Assembly (NCBI GenBank): GCA_963702525.1 | Contig: CAVPCY010000017.1 | Coordinates: 99,662-163,661, forward strand | DNA length: 64,000 nt | Origin: CAVPCY01 sp963702525 | GTDB taxonomy: Bacteria; Actinomycetota; Coriobacteriia; Anaerosomatales; PHET01 | Reading direction: 5' to 3' | Part shown: one piece after another, positions 42,845-51,100 of the stretch | Numbering within the stretch: position 1 is the stretch's first letter | How the letters are laid out: the number at the start of each line of letters is the position of its first letter | Program-made: the position numbers and the translations under genes | Notes under the pieces: generated by a model | Database searches by the model: none | Told to the model about the DNA's origin: nothing | What the model saw: only the letters and a program-made list of their open reading frames with translations

Positions 42845-44179
42845 CTACGAAGTCTGGCCGGTGAACGCGAAGCTCGCCAGCAGCAGCCCCGGTACGAGCG
42901 ACGCGCCTTCCTCGGTGCCCACGAACTTGCGCTCGGCGGTCACGCCCTCGCAGCCCTTGAGCGCCTCGACCGCGGACTGCGTGAAGCGCAGGTTCTTCAG
43001 GGGCGCCGCGAGCCGGCCATTCTCGATCAAGAACGTCCCGTCGCGTGTCATGCCCGTGAGCGTCACGGGCACGGGGTCCTCGACGTTGACGTAGTGGAAG
43101 CGCGTCACGTACACGCCTCGCTTCACACTGCCGATAAGCTCGTCGAGCGTGGCGTCCCCGCCGGCCATCGCCAGGTTGAGCGGCATCGGCCCCCAACGGT
43201 TCGGCGCAGGCAGCGCATGGCCGGTGTTTGCGCGCCCGGTCTGGGCCGCCCAGTACGAGTCGGTCACCGGGCTGACCGCGACTCCGCCCTCCACCAGCGC
43301 CACCGGGCTCTTCGGCACGCCCTCGAAGTCGAAGGTGAGCCCCAGTGCACCGGGCGCGAGAGCGTCGTCGATGATCGTCACGTGCTCGCTCATCACCTGC
43401 TTGCCCAGGTTGCCGCTCATGAACGAGCGACCCTCGGCGAAGGCCTTGGCCGAGAACCCGACGTAGGCGAGGAAGTCCATCACGTCCGCAACCGCTTCCG
43501 GGCCGAGGACGACCCGGTACGCACCGGGCTCGAGATCGGCAGGGTTCGCTGATCGAACGGCGAGGTCGGCCGCGTCGCTGCCCAAGCGGGTCGCGTCGAG
43601 ACCCTCGGGGCCTGCGCCCAGGTAGCTCGCCCAGCCGCTGCCGGCGTCGTTCATGGACAGCACGGTCGCCTGCACGTCGGCGGTCGCCATTCCCGCGTCG
43701 ACGCCGCGGCTGTTCGCGATCGCGGTGACGCGCGAGGCCATGCGCACCTTACCGGCCGCCGTCAGGTCGCGGGAGCGCGACGGCTCGACGATGGCCTCGA
43801 CGGCGCGGGCCCGGGCGACCTCGTCGAAGGCGAGCGCGCTCGGCGCGGCGCGGTCATGGGTCTTCGGAGCGCCGGGCTTCGGCAGCCCGGGGAACTTGGG
43901 GTCATCGGGGGAAACGCGTGCGGCCGACACGGCGGCCTCGCAACATGCGGCGATCGAGGCGTCGTCGATGCGGTTCGTGCTCGCGACGCCCACGCGTGTT
44001 CCGAGCACCGCGCGCACGCTCACCACGGTGTCGTCCTCGGCGACGTTCTGGCTGATGCGGTTGTTCGCGAAGCGGGTCAGCGCCGCGTGCTCCGCGCTCA
44101 CCAGCGCTTCGGCCTCATCGGCTGCGGTGAGCGCCACGGCGCAGCGCGCGAGCTCTCCGGCCTGCTCGGGAGTCAGCAT
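42845..44179 (-). CDS. pmbA: PmbA/TldE family modulator of DNA gyrase/peptidase
   Basis: 444 residues of the non-catalytic-type TldE/PmbA partner. Segments include RFANNRISQNVAEDDTVVSV, MDFLAYVGFSAKAFAEGRSF and GLTFDFEGVPKSPVALVEGG; no HExxxH motif, as expected for TldE. TldD and TldE form a heterodimeric protease that in E. coli trims microcin B17 and degrades CcdA. It begins one base after the stop of tldD and so lies downstream of it in one leftward operon. The C-terminus is ordinary length. Confidence 0.92.
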   Translation of the reverse strand: MLTPEQAGELARCAVALTAADEAEALVSAEHAALTRFANNRISQNVAEDDTVVSVRAVLGTRVGVASTNRIDDASIAACCEAAVSAARVSPDDPKFPGLPKPGAPKTHDRAAPSALAFDEVARARAVEAIVEPSRSRDLTAAGKVRMASRVTAIANSRGVDAGMATADVQATVLSMNDAGSGWASYLGAGPEGLDATRLGSDAADLAVRSANPADLEPGAYRVVLGPEAVADVMDFLAYVGFSAKAFAEGRSFMSGNLGKQVMSEHVTIIDDALAPGALGLTFDFEGVPKSPVALVEGGVAVSPVTDSYWAAQTGRANTGHALPAPNRWGPMPLNLAMAGGDATLDELIGSVKRGVYVTRFHYVNVEDPVPVTLTGMTRDGTFLIENGRLAAPLKNLRFTQSAVEALKGCEGVTAERKFVGTEEGASLVPGLLLASFAFTGQTS

Positions 44180-45622
44180 CTAACGTCCCACCCCCACCGA
44201 AACGCCTCTGAACCGGGCGGGCGACGCTCCGTGCGCGACGTGCGCGACCTGGATCGGTTCTCCCTTGCCGCAGTTGGGCAGCCCCCACACCTGCCAGTGG
44301 TCCTTCGAGCACACCGCGTCGCACGACGCCCAGAACTTCGGCGTGATGCCGGTGTAGTTGGGCATGCGTACCATGCGGCCCAGCGTGCCGCCCTTGATCT
44401 CCCAGCCGATCTCGCACGCGAACTGGAAGTTGAGGCGCTTGTCGTCGATCGACCACGAGTTGTTCGTCTGGACGAACAGGCCATCGTCCGTGTCGGCGAT
44501 CAGGTCGTCCAGCGCCCACGTGCCGGGCTCGAGCGAGACCGTGGTCATGCGCACGAGCGGGACGCGGTTCCAACCGTCGGCGCGCATGCAGCCGTTGCTC
44601 GTGCGACCCAGCGCGGGAGCGGTCTCCCGAGACGAGAGCAGCCCCGTGAGCAGGCCGTCGCGCACGATGTAGTCACGCTGGGCAGGCACTCCCTCGTCGT
44701 CCCACCCGAAGCTGCCGAGAGACCCCTCGACGGTGGCGTCAGCGGTCACCGTCACGTGCGGGGAGCCGTACACGAGAGAGCCGACGTCGCCCAACCCGAC
44801 CCAGCTCGTGCCTGCGAACGCGGCCTCTTCGCCGAGCACGCGGTCGAGTTCGGTGGGGTGCCCGATGGACTCGTGAACCTGCAGCGCCATCTGACTCGCG
44901 TCGATGATCAGGTCGACCGTCCCGTTCGCGCACTCCGGCGCGCCGAGCAACGCTGCAGCCTGCTCTGCAACGCGGGCCGCCTCACTCACCAGGTCGAGTC
45001 CGGTCACGTACTCCCAGCCCGCCTGCGCCCAGCCGCCGCCGTGCGAGTCAGGGTACGAGCGGCTCACGACCTCGCCTTCCTTCACCGCGTACGCGACGAT
45101 GCCCGCACCAGTCTCGACCCACGACTGCTCGAGGAAGGCGCCCTCCGTCGAGCCGAACCACTTGCGCTCGCGGTAGGCGCCGCACTGTGCCGTGGTGATC
45201 GTGACGGCGGGTTCCGCTCGAAGCGCCTCGTCGGCGGCGACGAGCATGGCGAGCTTGTCTTCGAGCGGGACCGAGAACGGGTCGATGGCGCACGGGCCAC
45301 TCCAGGTGCCCACGGCCGGCGTGACTGGAGCGAGCTGCACGGGCGGACCGGCCACCATCGCGGATGCGCGCGCGATCGCCACCGCCTGCCTGGCGGTCTT
45401 CGCAGCCGCGTCGGCAGTCACCTCGCGCGTCGCCGAGAAGCCCCAGGCGCCGCCGGTTAGCACGCGCACTCCCAAGCCGAAGCTGTCAGCGCGCTCGACT
45501 TGCTCGACTCGGCCAGTCGCAACCTGCAACTCCTCGCGCGACGCATCGACAACGCGAGCATCGGCGTAGTCAGCGCCGGCCAAGCGCGCGGCCTCGAGCG
45601 CAGCCTCGATGATCTCCTTCAA
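44180..45622 (-). CDS. tldD: TldD family metalloprotease subunit
   Basis: 480 residues. The zinc motif is HESIGHPTELDRVLGEEAAF (HExxxH), followed by RMTTVSLEPGTWALDDLIAD and a C-terminal LPNCGKGEPIQVAHVAHGAS, in which the conserved Cys completes the metal site. It starts KEIIEAALEAARLAGADYAD. Together with PmbA at 42845 it should form the peptide-cleaving heterodimer. No obvious ribosomal peptide precursor is nearby, so the substrate is unknown. The first-gene promoter would lie in the 45623-45815 gap with the two hairpins. Confidence 0.93.
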   Translation of the reverse strand: MKEIIEAALEAARLAGADYADARVVDASREELQVATGRVEQVERADSFGLGVRVLTGGAWGFSATREVTADAAAKTARQAVAIARASAMVAGPPVQLAPVTPAVGTWSGPCAIDPFSVPLEDKLAMLVAADEALRAEPAVTITTAQCGAYRERKWFGSTEGAFLEQSWVETGAGIVAYAVKEGEVVSRSYPDSHGGGWAQAGWEYVTGLDLVSEAARVAEQAAALLGAPECANGTVDLIIDASQMALQVHESIGHPTELDRVLGEEAAFAGTSWVGLGDVGSLVYGSPHVTVTADATVEGSLGSFGWDDEGVPAQRDYIVRDGLLTGLLSSRETAPALGRTSNGCMRADGWNRVPLVRMTTVSLEPGTWALDDLIADTDDGLFVQTNNSWSIDDKRLNFQFACEIGWEIKGGTLGRMVRMPNYTGITPKFWASCDAVCSKDHWQVWGLPNCGKGEPIQVAHVAHGASPARFRGVSVGVGR

Positions 45623-45717
45623 CGAGCCCCCCGTGCGTCGTGCGCGTACATGGACGCGGGCGAGCGCTGCCCGCGCGGTTCCCCCTGCATGAACCTTACC
45701 CCGTTACCTGGTCGGTT

Positions 45718-45739
45718 GTCCTGCCGACACGGGCAGGAC
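45718..45739. terminator. Hairpin GTCCTGCC/GGCAGGAC
   Basis: An 8-bp perfect stem with a 6-base loop between tldD and the NlpC/P60 gene. No T run follows on either strand, so it may be only a structural or attenuating element. It shares CCTGCC/GGCAGG with the next hairpin. Confidence 0.4.
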
Positions 45740-45760
45740 GGCATGCTCTGGTGACACAAA

Positions 45761-45782
45761 CGCCTGCCGATGAGGGCAGGCG
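45761..45782 (-). terminator. Rho-independent terminator of the NlpC/P60 gene
   Basis: Stem CGCCTGCC/GGCAGGCG with a GATGAG loop. Read leftward it is followed by TTTGTGT, so it should end the transcript of the gene whose stop is at 45816. Confidence 0.75.
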
Positions 45783-45815
45783 CTCGATCGCGTATCGAAG
45801 TGACGCGCAGCCGAT

Positions 45816-47066
45816 CTAGTTGACCACGGAGGCCGGGTCCTTCACGGCCCCTTGGATCGGAGCGGTGCGGTACTGCCAGGGGTAGCGGCGGGCGCCGGCG
45901 AAGTCGCGGCGATCGGCGAGCTTCGAGATCTTGACGAAGTCACCCGTGCGCGGTGCGTGGATGAAGTAGCCGCCGCCTACGTAGATACCTACGTGGTGGA
46001 TGGGAGAGCCGAAGAAGACCACGTCGGCCGGCTGCAGGGCGCTTGCGGCGACCTTGTCACCCAGCCCGAACTGCGAGCCGGAGTAGTGCGGCAGGTTCAC
46101 GCCGTGCTGGCGGAAGACGTACAGCACGAGGCCGGAGCAGTCAAAGCCGCTGGGCTTCTCGCCGCCCCAAAGGTAAGGCACGCCGTGGTAGCCAAGCGCG
46201 GTCTCGACCGGGCTGCCCGTCTCGGCGACGATGCCCTTCTCGCTGGCACCCGAGAGAATTCCGGCGAGCAGAACGGGCTCCTCGGTCTGACGACGCGCGT
46301 CCTCGCTGTCGAGGAACTCGCGGATGTCCTTCTGCGCCTTGTCGACCATGTCCTGGCGTTCTTGGATGCGCAGCATGATCTCGATCTGGCGAGCCTTGAG
46401 CTCGAACTCGAGCGACTCGGCAACGGCCTGAGTGGCCCTCAGCTCGTCGACCTGGCCCTCGAGCAGATCCTTCTGGCCGCGCAGCGACTTGGCGATGTCC
46501 GCGTCGGCCACGCCGATGGTGTTGAGGAACTTGACGCGGGACATGAAGTCCGAGACCGACTTGGCGTCGAGCAGGACCTCGACGGCTGCCAGCGAGCCGT
46601 CGCGGTACATGGAGCTGGCGCGCGTGCCGAGGATCTCGGCCTGCATCTCGTAGGCGAGCTTGGCCTGAGTGAGATCGCCCTGAGCGACATCCACGCGGGA
46701 CTTCATCTCGCTGAGCTTGTCGGTGGAGGCGTTGTAGGATTCGGTGGCGATCTCGAGCTCGCGGTCGAGCGCGTCGAGCTGAGCCATGAAGTCGTCGAGC
46801 TTCTTCTGCTTGGCGAGCAGGTCCTTGCGGAACTGCTCGGTCCGCGGGTCGTTGGGAACCGAGATCTCGGAGTTCGACGCCGGCGGCCTAGTATGTGTCT
46901 CGCTCGGAGTCGAGACCTTGGGAGCCGTGTGGGTGACGGTGGGCTCGGCAGTTGACGGAGCGCCGTAGGCCGGGACAGCAGAAAGCAGCGCGACGACAAC
47001 CGTCAGCGCCGCGAGTCGCCGCACTCTGTGTGCGGTCGATCCGTTGCCCATGTACCTGCCCTTCAT
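45816..47066 (-). CDS. Secreted coiled-coil NlpC/P60 peptidase
   Basis: 416 residues. The signal peptide is RLAALTVVVALLSAVPAYGA; then a Thr/Pro-rich segment, a coiled-coil pair (about 70-250, EQFRKDLLAKQKKLDDFMAQ and ARQIEIMLRIQERQDMVDKA), and a C-terminal NlpC/P60 endopeptidase. The catalytic Cys is in GFDCSGLVLYVFRQHG, His in SPIHHVGIYVGGGYF and the polar third residue His in FIHAPRTG. Such enzymes cleave the gamma-D-Glu-diaminopimelate bond in peptidoglycan (RipA/PcsB-like). GGAG lies 11 bases before ATG 47066; ATG 47051 is an alternative. The 250 bases upstream are intergenic with no clear gene. Confidence 0.9.
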   Translation of the reverse strand: MKGRYMGNGSTAHRVRRLAALTVVVALLSAVPAYGAPSTAEPTVTHTAPKVSTPSETHTRPPASNSEISVPNDPRTEQFRKDLLAKQKKLDDFMAQLDALDRELEIATESYNASTDKLSEMKSRVDVAQGDLTQAKLAYEMQAEILGTRASSMYRDGSLAAVEVLLDAKSVSDFMSRVKFLNTIGVADADIAKSLRGQKDLLEGQVDELRATQAVAESLEFELKARQIEIMLRIQERQDMVDKAQKDIREFLDSEDARRQTEEPVLLAGILSGASEKGIVAETGSPVETALGYHGVPYLWGGEKPSGFDCSGLVLYVFRQHGVNLPHYSGSQFGLGDKVAASALQPADVVFFGSPIHHVGIYVGGGYFIHAPRTGDFVKISKLADRRDFAGARRYPWQYRTAPIQGAVKDPASVVN

Positions 47067-47316
47067 TGCCGGTGGACTCCTCTGGCGTGAACCCCTGCTT
47101 GTAGCCTTACCCTGCTTCGCCGAGAAACACGAGCCCAGAGTGCGATTCTACACCGTTTCTCCAGGTCTCGCAGCCTCCTGGCGCTGCTGCGGCTTACCGC
47201 GCATGAATATGCAAACGCGGTGCCGTTATGGTTATCGGCACAAAGTCAGCACATTGAGAGGGAGTTGGGCCGGTCGCGAGCACGCAAGCCGGGCAGGTCT
47301 ACGGCCGTGCTGCGAC

Positions 47317-47550
47317 CTACTCGGCCGGCGGCTTCGGGGCGTCGCCGTAGTGCTTGAGTGCCTCCTCGGCGGCGTACTCGAACGCGATACGCTGCTCCTC
47401 CTCGGCGGACTTGACCGGAGTGATCGTGAGCGACGTGCCGTCGGTGGTGATGCTGAACTCGCTGTCCTCGTTCGCGCCGATGAGCTCGAGGATGGGCTTG
47501 TCGATGATGAGTGCCCGGCTGTTTCCGTGGCGCACGAGCTTCTTGATCAC
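47317..47550 (-). CDS. AbrB/MazE-type antitoxin, partner not visible
   Basis: 77 residues. The N-terminal SpoVT/AbrB fold is clear: KKLVRHGNSRALIIDKPILE, IGANEDSEFSITTDGTSLTI. The C-terminus is acidic and disordered, typical of MazE-like antitoxins that wrap a toxin. A GAAAGGA lies before ATG 47550. The palindrome GGTATACC at 47597-47604 and a nearby TATATCC may form its operator and promoter. No toxin gene follows it; downstream (leftward) is 250 bases without a coding frame. It may be a solitary antitoxin or regulate elsewhere. Confidence 0.78.
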   Translation of the reverse strand: MIKKLVRHGNSRALIIDKPILELIGANEDSEFSITTDGTSLTITPVKSAEEEQRIAFEYAAEEALKHYGDAPKPPAE

Positions 47551-47610
47551 GGCTGGTCCTTTCCTAGCTGTGCGGTAGGACTAAGGATATACGGTAGGTA
47601 TACCACATGG

Positions 47611-48558
47611 TCAACCTGGTGGGGCATGTGCGGCTGTTGCTTCGTCGCGTACATCGGAGAGCCGGTCGGCCGCCGCGACGAGCGAATCGGGCGTGTGCAG
47701 GTAGCGCATGGCGGTCTGCATCTGGCGCCATCCATGGATCTCCATGACCTCGCGGACTGTCGCCCCGCACTGCAGGTAGAGGCTGGCACTCGTGTGGCGT
47801 AGGTCGTGGAGGCGTATGTCGGGCGGAAGGCCAGCTCGGGCCAGCGCCGGTTTGAAGACGCGCCGCCGGAACGTGTCGAGATCGAGCACCCTGCCCATGG
47901 GTGAGGGAAACACGAGCTTCTCTGCTGAGGACGGGCAGTGCAGCTTCCACTCGGCGAGCATCTCAGCGATGTGGCGGGGAAGCGGCACGGTGCGGCCGTG
48001 ACCGGTCTTGGTCGAGCGCTGCAGCTGCGCGCGGAAGTACGTCTTGTCGATGCGCGCTTTGCGGCTTTCGAGGTCGACGTCGGCCCACGTCAGCGCGCGG
48101 AGCTCGCCGGCGCGAACGCCCGTGTACGCCGCGAAGGCGATATGCGGGCGGTAGTGCGCGGGCATCTGCGCGATCAACCCCTCAACCTGTGCGGGAGTGA
48201 GCGTGCGTCGCTCGTCAGCGGCGGCTGCCGAGCGGTCGAACCACGGTGAGGGATCGCGCTCGAGCGCTCCGAGCCGATGGTGCCAGCGTAGGCAGGCCCG
48301 CAACGGCACGAGGACGTTTGAAAGCCGCTTCGCCGAGACACCACCTACCGATGCCGCGATCGTGAGACGCGCAATCGTCGTACCGTCGATCGATGGCAAC
48401 GGCAGCGGGCCAAGTGCCGGTTCGAGGTGGCGGCGGTAGATCGACTCGTAGTCGGCCAGCGTGGACGCGCGCAGCGGCCGCGCGCTGTGGATGCGGTACG
48501 CGAGCCACAGGTTCCAGGCGTCGGCGAAGGTGGGCGGAGTGTCGGCCGCGATGCTCAT
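47611..48558 (-). CDS. Tyrosine recombinase (integrase)
   Basis: About 315 residues. A SAM-like core-binding domain (FADAWNLWLAYRIHSARPLR, LADYESIYRRHLEPALGPLP) and a catalytic domain with all active residues: Arg in TGVRAGELRAL, His-x-x-Arg in RLHDLRHTSASLYL, His/Trp in EIHGWRQM and the nucleophile Tyr in TAMRYLHTP. The chosen ATG is 48558 (SIAADTPPTFADAW); ATG 48681 is in frame but adds an Arg-rich leader overlapping the vapB promoter. Neither has a clear ribosome-binding site. It marks an integrated element, and an initiator tRNA, a common target, is about 2 kb away. No attachment repeats were found. Confidence 0.9.
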   Translation of the reverse strand: MSIAADTPPTFADAWNLWLAYRIHSARPLRASTLADYESIYRRHLEPALGPLPLPSIDGTTIARLTIAASVGGVSAKRLSNVLVPLRACLRWHHRLGALERDPSPWFDRSAAAADERRTLTPAQVEGLIAQMPAHYRPHIAFAAYTGVRAGELRALTWADVDLESRKARIDKTYFRAQLQRSTKTGHGRTVPLPRHIAEMLAEWKLHCPSSAEKLVFPSPMGRVLDLDTFRRRVFKPALARAGLPPDIRLHDLRHTSASLYLQCGATVREVMEIHGWRQMQTAMRYLHTPDSLVAAADRLSDVRDEATAAHAPPG

Positions 48559-48674
48559 CAGGCGAGCGTGACCCGGCCGGCTTGCCAGCCGCTTGCGCGA
48601 ACCTTGCTCGGGGCACCTGCGTCGCCGCGTCTCTACATTCTCTGCAGACACGTGCAGGCTCAGTCCGCGACGTC

Positions 48675-48716
48675 TGGTCATACGAATACCATATCGATAT
48701 ACTATGACGTATGACG
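48675..48716 (+). promoter_or_regulatory. vapB promoter with operator-like repeats
   Basis: -35 TGGTCA (48675-48680), a 17-base spacer, -10 TATACT (48698-48703). The palindrome ATATCGATAT (48691-48700) and the tandem repeat TATGACG-TATGACG (48703-48716) overlap it, as expected for autoregulation by the AbrB-fold antitoxin. Confidence 0.65.
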
Positions 48717-48729
48717 AAAGGGGCAATCG

Positions 48730-48939
48730 ATGGAACTCGTAACAATCTCTCCCAAGTACCAGGTCGTGATTCCGAAGAAGGTGCGCGAGCAGCTCAAGCT
48801 CGTGCCCGGGCAGACCCTGCAAGTCATCGCCTACGGCGACCGCATCGAATACCTGCCGGTGCGCACCGCTAGCGAGCTTCGCGGCATGCTCCGGGGACTC
48901 GACGCCACATTCGAGCGTGAGGAAGAGGATCGCTTGTGA
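48730..48939 (+). CDS. vapB: VapB-type AbrB-fold antitoxin
   Basis: 69 residues. The SpoVT/AbrB DNA-binding part is VTISPKYQVVIPKKVREQLK, LVPGQTLQVIAYGDRIEYLP; the C-terminal helix (SELRGMLRGLDATFEREEED) should contact the PIN toxin. The ATG follows AAAGGGGC. Its stop overlaps the GTG of the next gene by four bases (GTGA), classic for a toxin-antitoxin pair. It has its own strong promoter with operator repeats. Confidence 0.85.
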   Translation: MELVTISPKYQVVIPKKVREQLKLVPGQTLQVIAYGDRIEYLPVRTASELRGMLRGLDATFEREEEDRL

Positions 48940-49314
48940 ACGTGGTGGATTCGTCGGCTTGGATCGAGTTCTTCGCCGATGACATCAACGCGGCGAGATT
49001 CGCGCCGGCCAGTCGAAGCGCTGGACGAACTGGTTGTTCCTACCCTCTGCATCTACGAGGTGTTCAAGCGTGTGGTCCAGCTGAAGGGCGAGTCGGCGGC
49101 GATTGATGCGGTCGGCCTTATGCTGGGAGGCAGGGTTGTCGAGTTGACGTCGAGCATCGCTCTGGAGGCCGCGAGGCTCTCGCTCGAGGAGGGACTGGCG
49201 ATGGCGGATGCGATCATCCTCGCAACGGCTCGACTCGAAGCAGCCACGTTGTGGACGCAAGACTCGCACTTCGAAGGTCTCGATGGCGTCGAGTACGTAG
49301 CGAAGCACGCGTAG
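48936..49314 (+). pseudogene. vapC: VapC-type PIN toxin, one frameshift
   Basis: N-terminal part VVDSSAWIEFFADDINAAR in one frame, then PVEALDELVVPTLCIYEVFK, and GLAMADAIILATARL, WTQDSHFEGLDGVEYVAKHA in another. The four PIN acidic residues are present: Asp in VVDSS, Glu in CIYEVFK, Asp in MADAI and Asp in TQDSHF. One extra base near GG 49007-49008 separates the frames; removing it gives one protein of about 125 residues. VapC toxins are RNases. Because the rest is intact, the frame break is more likely a sequencing error than loss of the toxin. Confidence 0.8.
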
Positions 49315-49414
49315 CCAACAACGATTGGCGGAACTGATCGCGGGTATCTAATCAGGGTGCCCATGCCGCGGCTCGATCGCGGCAGACACGCGAGCATCTG
49401 AGGAGGTGTTCGCT

Positions 49415-49582
49415 GTGACAGGGCTGGACATAGCGGTGCTCGTCCTCTTCGTCGGCCTTCCCCTCGCGCTCACCGCAATCTGGATAGCCGGGTTCGTCGT
49501 GTCCGCGGTCATCTCGCCGTTCATCGCGGCCTACGAGGATCTGTTCGGCTACAACCGGCACAACGGGGCGGCGCACGTCTAG
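49415..49582 (+). CDS. Very small membrane protein
   Basis: 55 residues encoded by GTG...TAG, below the length usually reported. AGGAGGTG, a near-perfect ribosome-binding site, lies six bases before the GTG. One or two hydrophobic stretches (LDIAVLVLFVGLPLALTAIW; IAGFVVSAVISPFIAAYEDL) end in a short polar tail (FGYNRHNGAAHV). The function is unknown. It sits between the VapBC and BrnTA modules and could be a small membrane-acting peptide, but nothing proves that. Confidence 0.6.
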   Translation: MTGLDIAVLVLFVGLPLALTAIWIAGFVVSAVISPFIAAYEDLFGYNRHNGAAHV

Positions 49583-49643
49583 GGAGCGGGAGCGAGTCGC
49601 AGTGGCCGATCCCGAGGGCTGAGAGCCGCGCCTGGATCTCGTG

Positions 49644-49680
49644 TTGATTCCGGCTCCAACCATGGTATAGTTTCTATACC
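49644..49680 (+). promoter_or_regulatory. brnTA promoter and palindromic operator
   Basis: -35 TTGATT (49644-49649), a 16-base spacer and -10 TATAGT (49666-49671). A perfect inverted repeat GGTATAG-TTT-CTATACC (49664-49680) overlaps the -10, a good site for BrnA repression. Confidence 0.75.
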
Positions 49681-49706
49681 GTAACGGCATATGGAGGGTC
49701 TACTCG

Positions 49707-49970
49707 GTGGACTTCGAGTTCGATGAGGCGAAATCGGAGGCGAACGCGGCCAAGCACGGCATCGACTTCACCGCGGCCCAGGAGCTGTGGCTCGACGAGC
49801 TTCTCATCGAGATTCCTGCGAAGACTGTGGACGAGCAGCGCGCGCTCGTCATCGGCGTCATCGCGGGCAAGCACTACTCGGCGGTCATCACGCACCGCGA
49901 AGACCGCACCCGAATCATCTCGGTGAGGCGCTCCCGGGCAAAGGAGGTGGCGATCTATGAAGGCGAGTGA
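49707..49970 (+). CDS. brnT: BrnT-family toxin
   Basis: 87 residues, RelE-like RNase fold. FEFDEAKSEANAAKHGIDFT is the BrnT N-terminal signature (F-x-W/F-D-x-x-K...N-x-x-KHGI); LVIGVIAGKHYSAVITHRED and IISVRRSRAKEVAIYEGE follow. The toxin inhibits growth by RNA cleavage and is regulated by BrnA. The toxin is the first gene, as is usual for brnTA. GTG start at 49707 with GGAGGGT upstream. It overlaps brnA by 14 bases. Confidence 0.9.
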   Translation: MDFEFDEAKSEANAAKHGIDFTAAQELWLDELLIEIPAKTVDEQRALVIGVIAGKHYSAVITHREDRTRIISVRRSRAKEVAIYEGE

Positions 49971-50187
49971 GTTCGACAAGAAGTTCGACGAGGGCGTCGA
50001 GGACGTCATCGATGACCTCGACCTGTCCGGCGCGACCCGCCGCAACCAGGCTCCGCGCCGCGTCAACGTCGACTTCCCCTCATGGATGGTCGAGTCGCTC
50101 GATCGCGAGGCCAAGCGGCTCGGCGTCACTCGGCAGTCAGTCATCAAGGTGTGGATCGCTGAGAAGTTGGAGCACAAAGCTTCCTGA
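49957..50187 (+). CDS. brnA: BrnA-family antitoxin
   Basis: 76 residues. The C-terminal ribbon-helix-helix domain is NVDFPSWMVESLDREAKRLG, VTRQSVIKVWIAEKLEH; the acidic N-terminus (EFDKKFDEGVEDVIDDLDLS) should neutralise BrnT. Start ATG has AAAGGAGG upstream inside brnT. It likely represses the palindrome at 49664-49680 with BrnT as corepressor. Confidence 0.9.
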   Translation: MKASEFDKKFDEGVEDVIDDLDLSGATRRNQAPRRVNVDFPSWMVESLDREAKRLGVTRQSVIKVWIAEKLEHKAS

Positions 50188-50369
50188 TCCGTAGGTGGCG
50201 CTGACTTCGAACAAGCGCATCGTTAGCAGAAGGCGCAAGGTAGAATCCACCTGAGCGTGCATGACAGCTGCTCACGCGCACCACGTTCCGACAGATCCGC
50301 GGGTGTGTGTTGCGTGCCCCGCGGCGGGTGTGCTACTTTGTGCGTCCGCCGCGAGGCGAAACCGAATAT

Positions 50370-50446
<77 letters not shown>

Positions 50447-50458
50447 GTATAATACGCA

Positions 50459-50485
50459 GGTCAGACATGGTAAACGTGTCTGGCC
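50459..50485 (+). terminator. Terminator after tRNA-fMet
   Basis: Stem GGTCAGACA/TGTCTGGCC (one G-T pair) with loop TGGTAAACG, followed by TGTTTGCTTTGT. It should end the tRNA transcript. Confidence 0.75.
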
Positions 50486-50661
50486 TGTTTGCTTTGTCGG
50501 GGGTCTGTCTAACACTTGTTTAACACTTGGGTGCTGGAATCGAGCCGGCCTTTCTCCCGTCGGCTTGGTCTGACCGCCCGATCCAGGACAGGTGATTCTT
50601 GCCGGGTAAACGCCCCGTCAAGACCGACGCCTTCGGGCTTGCAACCCGACGGCTCGGTCGG

Positions 50662-51027
50662 CTAGCGCGAATCGACTCCCACGATGTTGCCTTGGCCATC
50701 GAGTGAGATCGACATGCGACCGGTCTGCACCTTGTTCTTGCTGACCTTCCTCGCGTACTCCCATGTGTAAGTCGCGTATCCGCCGCGTTCGGACAGCTGC
50801 GGGTTGTCCCTGTCGGCAAGAGCGTTGTACACGCTGGAGTCGGCGTCTTTGAGCCTGGCGAGAGCCGTTGGCACGTCGTAGCTCACCTTAGGCAGGGCCA
50901 GCGCCGCCTCAGGGGCGGGCGTCTTGCTTGCGACTCTCGCGCGCGCAAGCCCAGCGGAGCACGAGTTGACCCCGACTACTGCCAGCAGTATTGCGCCGAA
51001 GGCGAGCGTCACCGTTCTAAGTGACAC
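50662..51027 (-). CDS. Membrane- or lipid-anchored small protein of unknown function
   Basis: About 121 residues from GTG 51027: a hydrophobic N-terminus (LRTVTLAFGAILLAVVGVNS) with a Cys soon after (NSCSAGL) that might be a lipobox, then a beta-rich part (ERGGYATYTWEYARKVSKNK; GRMSISLDGQGNIVGVDSR). The same frame is open up to ATG 51180, adding a basic, Arg-rich leader that overlaps the NERD gene by 80 bases. A lost frame could make it the C-terminal part of the NERD protein, whose tail is also Arg-rich. No family recognised. Confidence 0.5.
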   Translation of the reverse strand: MSLRTVTLAFGAILLAVVGVNSCSAGLARARVASKTPAPEAALALPKVSYDVPTALARLKDADSSVYNALADRDNPQLSERGGYATYTWEYARKVSKNKVQTGRMSISLDGQGNIVGVDSR

Positions 51028-51100
51028 TGTGAATTCACCGTTGGGTGCCGCGGTTGCGGCCTTGCGCCCCTTCGCGCTCTGGGGGCGCGAGCGAGTGCCC

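Noticed and set aside
43856..45460. A 534-codon rightward frame over pmbA/tldD
   Set aside because: Opposite to the intact TldD zinc motif and PmbA; His/Arg-rich shadow sequence.
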